Made by a program: the position numbers and the translations under genes. From Bacteroidales bacterium UBA6401 (GTDB taxonomy: Bacteria; Bacteroidota; Bacteroidia; Bacteroidales; UBA932), in contig DJPX01000037.1 of NCBI GenBank assembly GCA_002438635.1, positions 1-24,079 on the forward strand: a stretch of DNA of 24,079 nucleotides, written 5' to 3'. The number at the start of each line of letters is the position of its first letter. The first letter of the stretch is position 1. Below are positions 7,084 through 16,014 of the stretch, in pieces. The notes beneath the pieces were generated by a model. That model was not told the origin of the DNA, made no database searches, and saw only the letters and a program-made list of their open reading frames with translations.

Positions 7084-10000
7084 ATGAATAAGGCTATTCG
7101 AAATATACTATTTGTTTTTGTGGCATTAGGTATAGTTGCATCGAGCTGTGAGAGGGCATCGTTGAGTGATGATGTTGCCAAGCAAGAGCAAATCCCATTT
7201 GTGATTTCGGGGAACATTACTCAAATCTATCAGACAAGGGTTAATGACAATGGCTTTGCGGACGGAGACATAATTGGCATTTATGTCGTTGACTATAATG
7301 GAGATGAGCCTGGTGTGCTTGAGACTGAAGGTAATCGTGCTGACAATGTGTGGTTTAAGTTCAGTTCGAGCACAGGTCTTTGGCAGCCGGCAAGAGAAAT
7401 CTATTGGAAAGACAAGAAGACAAATGTGGATATATATGGCTACTACCCGTTTACATCTGTAGAAAATGTTGGATCGCTATCATTTGAGGTTAGTAAGGAC
7501 CAATCTTCTCCAGCCCGCAAAGGCGAACTCTCTGGTTATGAAGCTTCCGATTTCCTTTGGGGGAAAGTAGAGAATGTAGCACCGACTTCAAAGGCTGTTT
7601 CTGTCCCATTCACGCACCGTCTTGCTTCAATCAAAGTAAGTTTGAGGGAAGGGACTGGTTTTGCGACAGGGGAGTGGAACGATGCCTCAAAGTCGGTTCT
7701 TGTTACAGGAACAGGCAGGGAGGCAACGATTGACCTTGCCAATGGAATAGCCACCGTAACCGGTATTCCTGATGGATCTGGAATTATTCCTTACGAGAAA
7801 GATGGCGAATGGCGGGCAGTTGTCGTTCCTCAAACCATTTCTGCCGGAGTGCCACTTATCGCTATCACTGTTGATGGATTGCCATATAGGTTCAGTCGCG
7901 ATGAGGAATTCACTTTTTCCCCGTCAAAACAGTATAATTTTACGATAATCGTCAATAAGAAACCGGAAGGGGACTTTGAGTTTATTCTAAGCGATGAAAG
8001 CATCTCTGCCTGGGAGAATGATTCCGTGTCTCACGATGCTGTGGCTAGGGAATATGTCGTTGTGGATGTACCGAAGGCTGGAACTCTTGAGGCGTGCATA
8101 ACTGCTTCCGGCAAGGATGTAGCCAAGATCCGTAACCTGAAAGTGACGGGAGAAATTAATTCTGTGGATTTTGCCGTGATGAAATATATGATGAATTATC
8201 TCACGGCTCTTAATCTTAAGGATGTGCGGATTGTTAAAGGTACCGGGGGATGGTTTCAAAGTGATAGCGACAATAATTATAAAGCTAACAATGAAGATTG
8301 CATCCCGTCGAGCGCATTTGAGAAAAAAGAATCATTGACTTTCCTTGTCCTGCCCGACCGGCTCAAGTCTATAGGCGAAGCCGCCTTTTGTGATTGTACA
8401 TCACTATCTGGCAACATCAATTTTCCGGAGGGCCTGGTTTCTATTGAAAAGGCCGCGTTTAGAAACTGCAAGTCATTGTTAACCATAAATTTTCCGACAT
8501 CCTTGACTCGTATAGGAAATGAATTGGGTTATACCAGTTATTGGGATGGTGTGTTTGCACATTGTACAGGACTATGCTGCGAACTCGTATTACCGGAGAA
8601 TATTGAAATTATCGGAATGGGTTCGTTTTACAATTGTCCTGGGTTGCATGGCTCACTACATCTGCCTGAATCTCTTAAGGGAATCGGTGAAGGAGCTTTC
8701 GGAGGATGTACTGGCTTGACAGGATCTATAAAAATACCTCAGGCGATATGCACGATTCATGAAGGGACATTCGATAATTGTGGATTCAATGGAACATTGG
8801 CCCTTCATAATGGAATAACGGTAATCGGGGCCAATGCATTCAAGAATAGTCGGTTCAAGGGAGAATTGAACCTGCCGTCTGAATTGGAGGTCATATCCGA
8901 CGAATGTTTTTTGAACTGTGATTTTGCTGGCAAGCTTGTTCTTCCTAAGACGATTCGCACGATAGGAAGTCATGCTTTCGAAAATAACGGGCGACTCACA
9001 GGGCTTATTGAAATTCCCGAAGGCGTCATCAGTATAGGAGCAGGAGCATTTGCCAAATGTTATAATATAGAGGGTGTGATATTTCCGGAAAGCCTTGAGT
9101 CGATTAAACAAGATAACGGGAGCGGTGCATTTGAGGATTGTTTTGGTATTAATCGTATTGTTTGTAAGGGAGAGGAGCCTCCGTATATTCAGTCTAGAGC
9201 TTTCAATGGCGTGTCAAAAGATAATTTCACTGTTGAAGTTCCTGAAAATGCGATAGTTCGTTATCAGACTGCTACTGGCTGGAAAGATTTCAATAGAATT
9301 TCTGCTTATCGTAATCTTTCACTCGTGCCACGCACATCTAGTGCACTTAATTCTAAAGTCTCACGTGATTTTGTTCTCTATGCGGACGATGAATGGGAAG
9401 TGGAGGAGTGCCCTGAATGGATAGTTCTTAGCCAGACTTCTGGCAGAGGAAAGACATCTATGAGCCTTACATTTTCACAAATGCCATCTGGAGAGAATAG
9501 GGAGGGAAAAGTTATATTCAAGTTGAAAGATAGTGATTATAAAGTGACGATGACACTTGCCCAGTACGATTATAAATACGCTGAAGATGAAACCCTTACC
9601 CTTCAGAGCGCATCCGAAGGAATTGGCATTAATCTGGTGTTTTTAGGCGATGGTTATAGTGCAAAGGATATCAGCGAAGGTAAGCTGTTAAAAGATGTGA
9701 ATGAAGCCGTTGATCATTTCTTTAATATCGAGCCATATTGCACTTACAGGAAATATTTTAATGTGTATACCGGTATATCAGTGTCAGCAGAGTCGGGAGT
9801 AGGAAGTGTAAATACGATAGTGGATAATCGTTTTAATACCATAGCAAAGGATGGGGTGACACTTGGAGGCCGGAATGAAAACGACCTTAGAGAAATTTTG
9901 AAATATGCATGCAATGCCCCTACAGTAAATGAGGAGAATATCTGTCAGACACTTGTCGTTATGATTCCGAATACATCAGATTATGGTGGTGTTACTTATA

Positions 10001-10599
10001 TGTATGACGATGGCAGCGCGATATCCTATTGCCCGAAGAGTGACTATGTCTATCCTTTTGATTTCCGAGGTGTTATCCAGCATGAGGCCGGAGGCCATGG
10101 ATTTGGAAAACTCGGTGATGAATGCATCTATCACAATGCTTTTATCGATGCCTGTGGATGTTCGTGTTGTGGACACACTGCAGAACTTGCAGCTGCACGG
10201 GCAAAGGGTTGGTACGAAAACCTTTCGTTAAGTGCTAAACCTAATGAAGTCCCATGGAGTCATCTTCTTGAATATGATAAATATAAAGGCCTTGTGGATA
10301 TATACGAAGGCGGGTTTATGCATAGCAGAGGAGTATATCGTTCAGAGTCCAATAGCTGTATGAATAATGACATTCCATATTACAACACTATTAGTCGTGA
10401 GTCTATCGTAAGGCGCATAAAAGCTTATGCCGGAGAGGAATACAACTTTGAGGATTTCATGGCGAAAGACATTGTTAATAGTATTTCTAAATCTGCAGCC
10501 GTGAGAAAGTTCGGGAATAGTATATATCCTGAAATAGGTGATGCTCATCACGGTCCTGTGTTTATGAAAAAACATTCCAAATTTGATACTGAAAATTAG
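7084..10599 (+). CDS. Fimbrillin / BspA-LRR / BACON / M64 metallopeptidase lipoprotein
   Basis: A 1171-residue surface lipoprotein. The signal peptide ends GIVASSC, with C22 as the probable lipidated residue. Domains in order: a fimbrillin-like region (about 35-315) with DGDIIGIY, YGYYPF (118-123), DQS and SDFLWG (155-160); BspA-type LRR_5 repeats (about 400-730) with recurring LP..l..IG..AF..C units; a BACON Ig-like domain (about 752-836, with WEVEECPEWI); and an M64 (IgA-peptidase-type) zinc peptidase (about 846-1122). The zinc site reads HEAGGHGFGKLGDE from H1000, with a later SCMNN turn. The spacing is HExxxH rather than HExxH. ATG 7084 is chosen because it starts the signal peptide; a longer frame from 7000 overlaps the previous gene. 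The LRR part likely binds host or bacterial surfaces, and the peptidase would cut a protein substrate. It is operonic with two fimbrillin-like genes. Confidence 0.88.
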   Translation: MNKAIRNILFVFVALGIVASSCERASLSDDVAKQEQIPFVISGNITQIYQTRVNDNGFADGDIIGIYVVDYNGDEPGVLETEGNRADNVWFKFSSSTGLWQPAREIYWKDKKTNVDIYGYYPFTSVENVGSLSFEVSKDQSSPARKGELSGYEASDFLWGKVENVAPTSKAVSVPFTHRLASIKVSLREGTGFATGEWNDASKSVLVTGTGREATIDLANGIATVTGIPDGSGIIPYEKDGEWRAVVVPQTISAGVPLIAITVDGLPYRFSRDEEFTFSPSKQYNFTIIVNKKPEGDFEFILSDESISAWENDSVSHDAVAREYVVVDVPKAGTLEACITASGKDVAKIRNLKVTGEINSVDFAVMKYMMNYLTALNLKDVRIVKGTGGWFQSDSDNNYKANNEDCIPSSAFEKKESLTFLVLPDRLKSIGEAAFCDCTSLSGNINFPEGLVSIEKAAFRNCKSLLTINFPTSLTRIGNELGYTSYWDGVFAHCTGLCCELVLPENIEIIGMGSFYNCPGLHGSLHLPESLKGIGEGAFGGCTGLTGSIKIPQAICTIHEGTFDNCGFNGTLALHNGITVIGANAFKNSRFKGELNLPSELEVISDECFLNCDFAGKLVLPKTIRTIGSHAFENNGRLTGLIEIPEGVISIGAGAFAKCYNIEGVIFPESLESIKQDNGSGAFEDCFGINRIVCKGEEPPYIQSRAFNGVSKDNFTVEVPENAIVRYQTATGWKDFNRISAYRNLSLVPRTSSALNSKVSRDFVLYADDEWEVEECPEWIVLSQTSGRGKTSMSLTFSQMPSGENREGKVIFKLKDSDYKVTMTLAQYDYKYAEDETLTLQSASEGIGINLVFLGDGYSAKDISEGKLLKDVNEAVDHFFNIEPYCTYRKYFNVYTGISVSAESGVGSVNTIVDNRFNTIAKDGVTLGGRNENDLREILKYACNAPTVNEENICQTLVVMIPNTSDYGGVTYMYDDGSAISYCPKSDYVYPFDFRGVIQHEAGGHGFGKLGDECIYHNAFIDACGCSCCGHTAELAAARAKGWYENLSLSAKPNEVPWSHLLEYDKYKGLVDIYEGGFMHSRGVYRSESNSCMNNDIPYYNTISRESIVRRIKAYAGEEYNFEDFMAKDIVNSISKSAAVRKFGNSIYPEIGDAHHGPVFMKKHSKFDTEN

Positions 10600-10601
10600 A
10601 T

Positions 10602-11486
10602 ATGACCATAAAACAGATTATATATTCAGCCTCGCTGTTGGTTTTTATTGCTGGCTGTGACAAAGCGGAAAAGTCCATAGGGAGTCCCTCGCTTGAAATG
10701 GAATTTGATGTGGAATATCCTGGAGTGGCATCAAAGGCTACTATGACTGGCTTTGAGTCGGGAGATATTTTAGGACTCTATATGACGGAATGGATTGAAG
10801 ATACTCCTGTAAAGCTCACAGCATCAGGTAATACCGTTAACAACGCCCGCCTGACATTTGATGGAAAGTCTTGGGAGTCGCGCCCGAAAACATGGTGGAA
10901 TGTAGATACAAAATATGATGTCTACGGCTATTATCCTTACGCTACTCCTACATCGGTTGACGAATATAGATTTTCAGTTCAAGAGGACCAATCAAGCTTG
11001 AAGGATGGTAGTTCTCTTGGAGGTTACGAGGCATCGGATTTCCTGTGGACTAAAACTTCCGGGGTTTACTATCCGCAAAGGGTTGGCTTGAAGTTTACCC
11101 ATAAGATGAGCAGGCTTGTAATCAATCTTTTAAAGGGTAAGGATTTTGAAAGCGATTTCCCGGACGACATCGTGGTAAAGATTCATTCTGTAGTGACAGA
11201 TGCAGTTATTGACCTTGGCGCCGGAGTGGTGACAAAGGACCCTCATGCTACTACTCGCAGCATCATAGCAAGGAAAGAGGCGGAAGGAAAGTACGCGGCA
11301 ATCATTGTCCCTCAGAACATGACTCGACGCCAGCCACTTATTGAAATTCTTTCCTGCGGTGTTTCTTATCTTCTTGAAAGCCGTCTTAATTTCAAGTCTG
11401 GCGTGGAGCACACATTGAACATTACTTTGCCTAGCGACCCGTCAAAGGTACGCATCGACATCGGTGGCGAAATACAAGGCTGGTAG
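10602..11486 (+). CDS. Fimbrillin-like lipoprotein
   Basis: A 294-residue lipoprotein with a clean lipobox (VFIAGC, C19). It carries the same landmarks as its two upstream neighbours: ESGDILGLY (52-60), YGYYPY (108-113), EDQSS (128-132), SDFLWT (145-150) and KFTHKMS (164-170). It starts 2 nt after the stop of the peptidase gene, so co-translation is very likely. With the 6174 gene and the fimbrillin domain of the large peptidase, it makes three paralogous fimbrillin modules in one operon. A plausible reading is a surface appendage or complex that presents the peptidase, but the sequence does not prove assembly. Confidence 0.85.
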   Translation: MTIKQIIYSASLLVFIAGCDKAEKSIGSPSLEMEFDVEYPGVASKATMTGFESGDILGLYMTEWIEDTPVKLTASGNTVNNARLTFDGKSWESRPKTWWNVDTKYDVYGYYPYATPTSVDEYRFSVQEDQSSLKDGSSLGGYEASDFLWTKTSGVYYPQRVGLKFTHKMSRLVINLLKGKDFESDFPDDIVVKIHSVVTDAVIDLGAGVVTKDPHATTRSIIARKEAEGKYAAIIVPQNMTRRQPLIEILSCGVSYLLESRLNFKSGVEHTLNITLPSDPSKVRIDIGGEIQGW

Positions 11487-11494
11487 ATTTCTCA

Positions 11495-11523
11495 GGGCTT
11501 TTAATAGTTTAAACCAAAAGCCC
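11495..11523. terminator. Possible hairpin between convergent genes
   Basis: GGGCTTTT (11495-11502) and AAAAGCCC (11516-11523) form an exact 8-bp inverted repeat with a 13-nt loop, located where two converging genes meet. It overlaps the last codons of the minus-strand ATPase. No separate T-run follows on either strand, so termination activity is uncertain. Confidence 0.3.
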
Positions 11524-12673
11524 ATAAAGGTATGACATTTTCCCATCCTGTTTCTATGTCATCTTTAACTACATATCCCTCTTTTGCACCAGTAATTTGT
11601 TTCTGCCCTTTTTTCTTTCCACCAATCTCAAAGGTTTTGCCATCTATTAGAAAATCGGAAATAGGTGAGTTGAATACCGAATGATTGACGCGCATCTGAT
11701 TTAAGAAGAATGTTTCTCGGAGGTTGCCAATATCTGGGGATGAGTCTGAAAGGGCAAAGGAGAGATTTGTGTTATCAAGGTACACCTTTTCTACTTTTCC
11801 AAGGCCACGCACTCCACGTGTAGACTCATGTAGTTGAGCTATTAATCCGGCACGTTCCATTAATTCGAAGTAGTCGGGCAGATTGTTGCGATCCGCTTTG
11901 ATGGTTGTTGCGATTGTGGTCATGTTTGGCTTGAAAGGTACACTATCGGCAATCACTTGCATCAATTCTTTAAGTTTTCTTGACACCATTACCGAATAGT
12001 TGGCGTACTGAGGGATATCAGTTTCCAAGGTCATGCTGACTATTTGATTCAGTCGCATACGATATCCTTCATCCTGAAAAAACGGATAATATCCTTCTCT
12101 CAGATATTTGTTGAACAAGGCCAATGGCCTATTTACTTCCTTTGGTAATTCGAATTCGTTTCTTAGGATTTGTTCCAAGGTATAAGTTGGGAGTTCGATG
12201 CCAAGTGTCATACCTATGTACTCACGAAACGACATGCCTTGCATCTTATAAACTAATACTCTGCGACTCAAATCGGCTGTTCCTTTGTAAATGTCAAGTA
12301 CAGAAGATCCTGTAAATATTATTTGCAAGTCAGGAAGATTGTCGTATATCATCTTAAGTTCGGTAGCCCATCCCTTGTATTTATGTATTTCGTCGATAAA
12401 TAGATGGTTTCCCCCCATTTGATAGAACTTCATAGCTGTATCAAATAGAGTGTGATTTGCGAAATAGATTGATTCCGCGCTAATATATAGTGTGTCTTTT
12501 GGGGAAAGATTTAATTTGATATATTGCAAGAGAAGAGTTGTTTTGCCGACACCACGAGGTCCCACAATTGCTGTCATCCGATTAGCCCAGGGAGTTTGAT
12601 GATACAAATATCTTAAATATCGAGTATCGGTATGTTTAATAAGATTATCAGAAAGTTGTTTTAATAATTCCAT
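11501..12673 (-). CDS. AAA ATPase with C-terminal DUF4143 (AAA_14 family)
   Basis: A 390-residue cytoplasmic protein. Its N-terminal P-loop ATPase domain has Walker A GPRGVGKTT (38-46), Walker B HLFIDEIH (90-97) and an IIFTGSS sensor segment around 118-124. The C-terminal DUF4143 region ends with DFLIDGKTFEIGGKKKGQKQ and a VIPLWAFG tail, which resembles a PD-(D/E)xK-like core. Proteins of this family are abundant in Bacteroidota genomes, often in many copies, and their function is poorly understood; roles in stress or defence have been suggested. The length is close to the family norm of about 380-400. It is transcribed alone, convergent with the fimbrillin operon, and has its own -7 box upstream. 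Confidence 0.9.
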   Translation of the reverse strand: MELLKQLSDNLIKHTDTRYLRYLYHQTPWANRMTAIVGPRGVGKTTLLLQYIKLNLSPKDTLYISAESIYFANHTLFDTAMKFYQMGGNHLFIDEIHKYKGWATELKMIYDNLPDLQIIFTGSSVLDIYKGTADLSRRVLVYKMQGMSFREYIGMTLGIELPTYTLEQILRNEFELPKEVNRPLALFNKYLREGYYPFFQDEGYRMRLNQIVSMTLETDIPQYANYSVMVSRKLKELMQVIADSVPFKPNMTTIATTIKADRNNLPDYFELMERAGLIAQLHESTRGVRGLGKVEKVYLDNTNLSFALSDSSPDIGNLRETFFLNQMRVNHSVFNSPISDFLIDGKTFEIGGKKKGQKQITGAKEGYVVKDDIETGWENVIPLWAFGLNY

Positions 12674-12696
12674 ACAGCTATTTTATTTAATTGTTG

Positions 12697-12726
12697 CAAA
12701 TATACGAAAACTGCTATAAAAACACA
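12697..12726 (-). promoter_or_regulatory. Promoter for the AAA/DUF4143 gene
   Basis: Read on the minus strand, TATATTTG (complement of 12697-12704) is an exact TAnnTTTG -7 box about 24 nt before the ATG. A TGTG at 12723-12726, 18 nt upstream, is a degenerate -33 TTTG box. The gap of 94 nt to the next minus-strand gene makes an independent promoter reasonable. Confidence 0.5.
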
Positions 12727-12767
12727 GCGGTTTATGTTATATTTTGCGGTATTTTTACTGCAAACTA

Positions 12768-14843
12768 CTAATTAGAAATAACGACTTCAGTATGCGTGTC
12801 CTTGGATATTTTGACTGAGCTCGCGCAGTCTTTGTTTATGACGACGCGAGTGAGCTTAGGGCAGTTGCTACAATCAAGAACTTTCAAAACGGAACACTCT
12901 AAAAGGTCTAGTTCAGTGAATTGGCTATTAAAGAGATAGGCTTTTTCCAGTTCTTTGCATCCTGAAAGATCGATACTCTGAAGCGAGGTGGATTGGCAGT
13001 AAAGAAGATGTAACTCACTGCACTCTTGTAAATTAATATAGGACAGTGGGTTGTTGTCGCAAATTAGCTCAGATAGCAAAGCATTGCTTGACAGGTCGAG
13101 TTCACTGATGTTTTGACCCGGTATAGATAGTTTTCGAAGAGAACGGAACATTTCCAGTCCGTGAAGTGAGGATATTCCACTGTAGATAGAGTTATCTATT
13201 ATCATTTCCTCTACATTCTCTGCTTCTGTGACGGACACAAAACCATCATAGTTCTTATCGAACATATCAGTAAGGAAACGGGCAAATTCGCTATCTTCGA
13301 TTATCGCTGAATATACGATAGATGTAGACTCCGGCTTTTTGCTGCCTTTTTCGAGATTTGTATTTATGCCATCTATTGCATGGTTTTCTACCATATAGAT
13401 GGTTTTCAGACTGCTACATCCACTGCAGTCTAAATTTTCCAGCTTATCGTTTAGGCAAATGTCGAGTTCGCTCAGTGAAGTGCAGTTCCTTATGTCGAGT
13501 TTTTTCAAAAGGCGGTTGTGTCGCAGGTCGATCGTAGAAAATGAACTTTCGGGGCAGTGCAGTTCTTCTAGTTCCGGAAGAAGATATAATTTGTCTGAAT
13601 CTGTCAGCAATCTCGGCGCATAAAGGTATTTTAGATGATTGGCCCTCTTGAAGATATCGTTAAGTCCGGAAATGTTAGTATTTTCAAGATCCAATGACTC
13701 GATTAGGCAATTCAATGGTAGTATCATGGATGATAGAGGATTACCCGTCACCTTTAAGTCTTTAATTAAGGAAAAATTGCTAACATTAAGAGTCTTGAGC
13801 TTATTATTCGAAACATCTATCGTTTCAAACTCGGAGTGCGATGGGAACCGGAGCGTATTAAGATAATTATTGCTTAATATAAGTTCTTTTAGGTGTGTAT
13901 TATATGAAAGATTAAGGCTAGACAGGTTGTTGTTCCTTAGGTCCAATTGCTCCAAATCTAAAAAGGGCGATAGATCAATTTCTGATAATTTACCGCTATG
14001 TTCAGAACTTCCGAAAAGATACAGTTTTTTTAGACCGGTGCAGAATTCAATGCCGGAAAAATCTTTTACTTTATCGGTACACCATTTGATTTCTTGGATT
14101 GAGCGAGCCTCTTCTATGCTCATATAGCCATCTTTATCGGCATCTGCTACGCTAAGCAGGTATTCTGTAAATGCTTTATTTGCAAAGGTTACAGGTATAT
14201 AGAAAATTTGCTCGTTGCTATATACGGTGCCCTTGGCATTAATCGCGTATGCTCTAAGGTAGTATGTCTTGCCAATGGTGAGACCGCTGATTTCTGTCGA
14301 GTGCGATCCGTATTGGGCACTGTCAATGGTCTTTGAAGTGGTCTCTATCGTGGGACTTGGCTCCGTTCCCCAGCATAACCCGCACAAAATTAATTCTCCG
14401 CTGAAATTCTCGCTAACCGAATACTCCACAATAATCCGTTCGGAAGTCCTGTCCACAATAGGCTTGAGCTCTATTTGGGGAGACTGTTGCGGAATTATTA
14501 GGTGTTTTACCGCCGATGATAATTCATCTCTTCCATTGCCAACGAATGAACAGAAATAATAATCTACATTAAATGTCAAATTGTTGAATTTTACCGAGAA
14601 TATGCCGTTATTGATGTCTTTGCAAATTATTTTCTTGAGGTTTTCTTCCTCTGTCCCGAATTTGAATCCATATTCTTTGATTCTCTTATTTCCGGAAACT
14701 TTGCAAGTAAGTACAACTTCATTGTTCTCGACAGTAGAACTGATAGAATCAATGCTCGGTGGGCCGAACAGCGATGGCACCATCTCTGAAACGCACGAGG
14801 TGATGACAAAAATCAAAACTATCAGTAAAATGGGCTTTTTCAT
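12768..14843 (-). CDS. Lipoprotein with FN3-like domains and two EF-hand plus LRR modules
   Basis: A 691-residue lipoprotein with lipobox FVITSC (C17). Two Ig/FN3-like domains follow (about 28-118 and 122-218; the second has GLTIGKTYYLRAYAINAKG). Then come two copies of one module. Each begins with a canonical 12-residue EF-hand calcium loop, DADKDGYMSIEE (234-245) and DKNYDGFVSVTE (529-540), and runs into leucine-rich repeats of the LxxLDLSxNxL type (about 260-490 and 550-691). The calcium loops probably stabilise the junctions, and the LRRs give a ligand-binding surface at the cell exterior or in the periplasm. Its start lies 2 nt after the stop of a transmembrane Ser/Thr kinase gene, so the two are co-translated. 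It may sense or deliver a signal linked to that kinase, which is an inference from gene order. Confidence 0.85.
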   Translation of the reverse strand: MKKPILLIVLIFVITSCVSEMVPSLFGPPSIDSISSTVENNEVVLTCKVSGNKRIKEYGFKFGTEEENLKKIICKDINNGIFSVKFNNLTFNVDYYFCSFVGNGRDELSSAVKHLIIPQQSPQIELKPIVDRTSERIIVEYSVSENFSGELILCGLCWGTEPSPTIETTSKTIDSAQYGSHSTEISGLTIGKTYYLRAYAINAKGTVYSNEQIFYIPVTFANKAFTEYLLSVADADKDGYMSIEEARSIQEIKWCTDKVKDFSGIEFCTGLKKLYLFGSSEHSGKLSEIDLSPFLDLEQLDLRNNNLSSLNLSYNTHLKELILSNNYLNTLRFPSHSEFETIDVSNNKLKTLNVSNFSLIKDLKVTGNPLSSMILPLNCLIESLDLENTNISGLNDIFKRANHLKYLYAPRLLTDSDKLYLLPELEELHCPESSFSTIDLRHNRLLKKLDIRNCTSLSELDICLNDKLENLDCSGCSSLKTIYMVENHAIDGINTNLEKGSKKPESTSIVYSAIIEDSEFARFLTDMFDKNYDGFVSVTEAENVEEMIIDNSIYSGISSLHGLEMFRSLRKLSIPGQNISELDLSSNALLSELICDNNPLSYINLQECSELHLLYCQSTSLQSIDLSGCKELEKAYLFNSQFTELDLLECSVLKVLDCSNCPKLTRVVINKDCASSVKISKDTHTEVVISN

Positions 14844-14845
14844 CT

Positions 14846-15763
14846 TTAAAACTGCTTCTTACTCAATAGTTCTTCATTTAATTCGCGCACCAGATTATCT
14901 ATCTTTTTACGTTCAATCTTGTGTGCGATGTGTGGGCTGCAGATCCAAAAGACTATTGCTATCGCAAGGGCGACAGCCGAAATGATTATGGGCAATTGTC
15001 TGCGTAGTCGCTCTTTTTTGAAAATCAATTGCTTCAGGCTTGCCACATTACCGATTCTATCCTTTATTTCAGGGGCAGTACACTTTGCAGCTATGTCTTT
15101 CCAGAAGTGGCAGTCCTTTTTTAATGCCAATCTAATCTCGTCTATAACCTTACCTAATGCGTATATGTCGCTGCTCTGTTGTGGCGTACTGCCCTTAATC
15201 TGTTCTGGTGCTGCATATTCCGGCGTTCCTGCTGCCAATTTTAAAATCTCGTAGGAGTCGGTATCTGCAAATCCGAAATCTATCAGTTTGACATTATGCC
15301 CGTTATGTGTAAGCATTATGTTCGATGGCTTCAGATCGTGATGGACAATCTGAGCGTGGTGAAGTGCATCAAGGGCATCACACAGTTCTAAAATTATTTT
15401 CCTTGCAAATGGTGGCGTTATCTGATTTTTCTGGAGAATATTTGCCAATGTTTCCCCTTCTATCCATTCGCAGACTATGCATTGGCCTAGGCCCTCGAAC
15501 TGGCGGTAATCTATTGTTTTATTAATGTTTGGATGGTTTATAGAGGAGCCTATCTCATATTCTTTTTCTAAAAGTCTTGTGTATATGGGGTTGCCTGAAA
15601 ATTCAGGTTTTAGTGATTTTAGGCAGACAGACTTTCCTCCTATGGTAGCTTTCCATATTAAGGCGTAACCATTTACCGAAGTATATACCAATTCCGGTTT
15701 CGAATCCTCATTATTTTCGAAATCGCTTTTGGTGTCACTGAATATGACTGAACTTGTATCCAT
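14846..15763 (-). CDS. Membrane-anchored Hanks-type Ser/Thr protein kinase
   Basis: A 305-residue protein with a cytoplasmic kinase domain (about 25-240), a single membrane helix (about 257-275, LPIIISAVALAIAIVFWI) and a 30-residue charged tail that would lie in the periplasm. Catalytic landmarks are VCLKSLK (Lys49), a likely alpha-C Glu68, IVHHDLKPSN (Asp143, Asn148), IDFG (Asp162) and GTPEYAAPE (179-187). All essential residues are present, so activity is expected. The glycine-rich loop is degenerate (VNGYALIW), and the HRD arginine is replaced by His142, which alters usual activation-loop control. It is shorter than PASTA kinases and lacks an extracellular sensor domain. The downstream EF-LRR lipoprotein may supply that function. 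It is divergent from a three-gene envelope operon. Confidence 0.92.
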   Translation of the reverse strand: MDTSSVIFSDTKSDFENNEDSKPELVYTSVNGYALIWKATIGGKSVCLKSLKPEFSGNPIYTRLLEKEYEIGSSINHPNINKTIDYRQFEGLGQCIVCEWIEGETLANILQKNQITPPFARKIILELCDALDALHHAQIVHHDLKPSNIMLTHNGHNVKLIDFGFADTDSYEILKLAAGTPEYAAPEQIKGSTPQQSSDIYALGKVIDEIRLALKKDCHFWKDIAAKCTAPEIKDRIGNVASLKQLIFKKERLRRQLPIIISAVALAIAIVFWICSPHIAHKIERKKIDNLVRELNEELLSKKQF

Positions 15764-15829
15764 CTTGATTGCAAAGTAAATACAAATTTCTTAATTTTAC
15801 ACCCTATCCTTGGATTTCGCGTATTGTAG

Positions 15830-15861
15830 TAACTTGAAAAAAATAAGTTGCGTCAGATTAG
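15830..15861 (+). repeat. Direct repeat copy B (partner at 451-481)
   Basis: The stretch reads TAACTTG, 7 A, then TAAGTTGCGTCAGATTAG. It matches copy A at about 27 of 32 positions in the same orientation. It lies in the 251-nt gap between the divergent kinase and WG-repeat genes. No further structure (such as an inverted repeat) accompanies this copy. Confidence 0.6.
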
Positions 15862-16014
15862 CATTAGATTTTCGAGGAACCAAAAAGATTTACTAAGATG
15901 ATATAGGTTATTTTTTGAAAGTTACCAAACTCCAAATTCATAATTGAGTATGATTTGCATGGTGAAATCTGTGAGGATGTATAGGTTTTGTGGATTAATA
16001 ACAATATAACTCTA

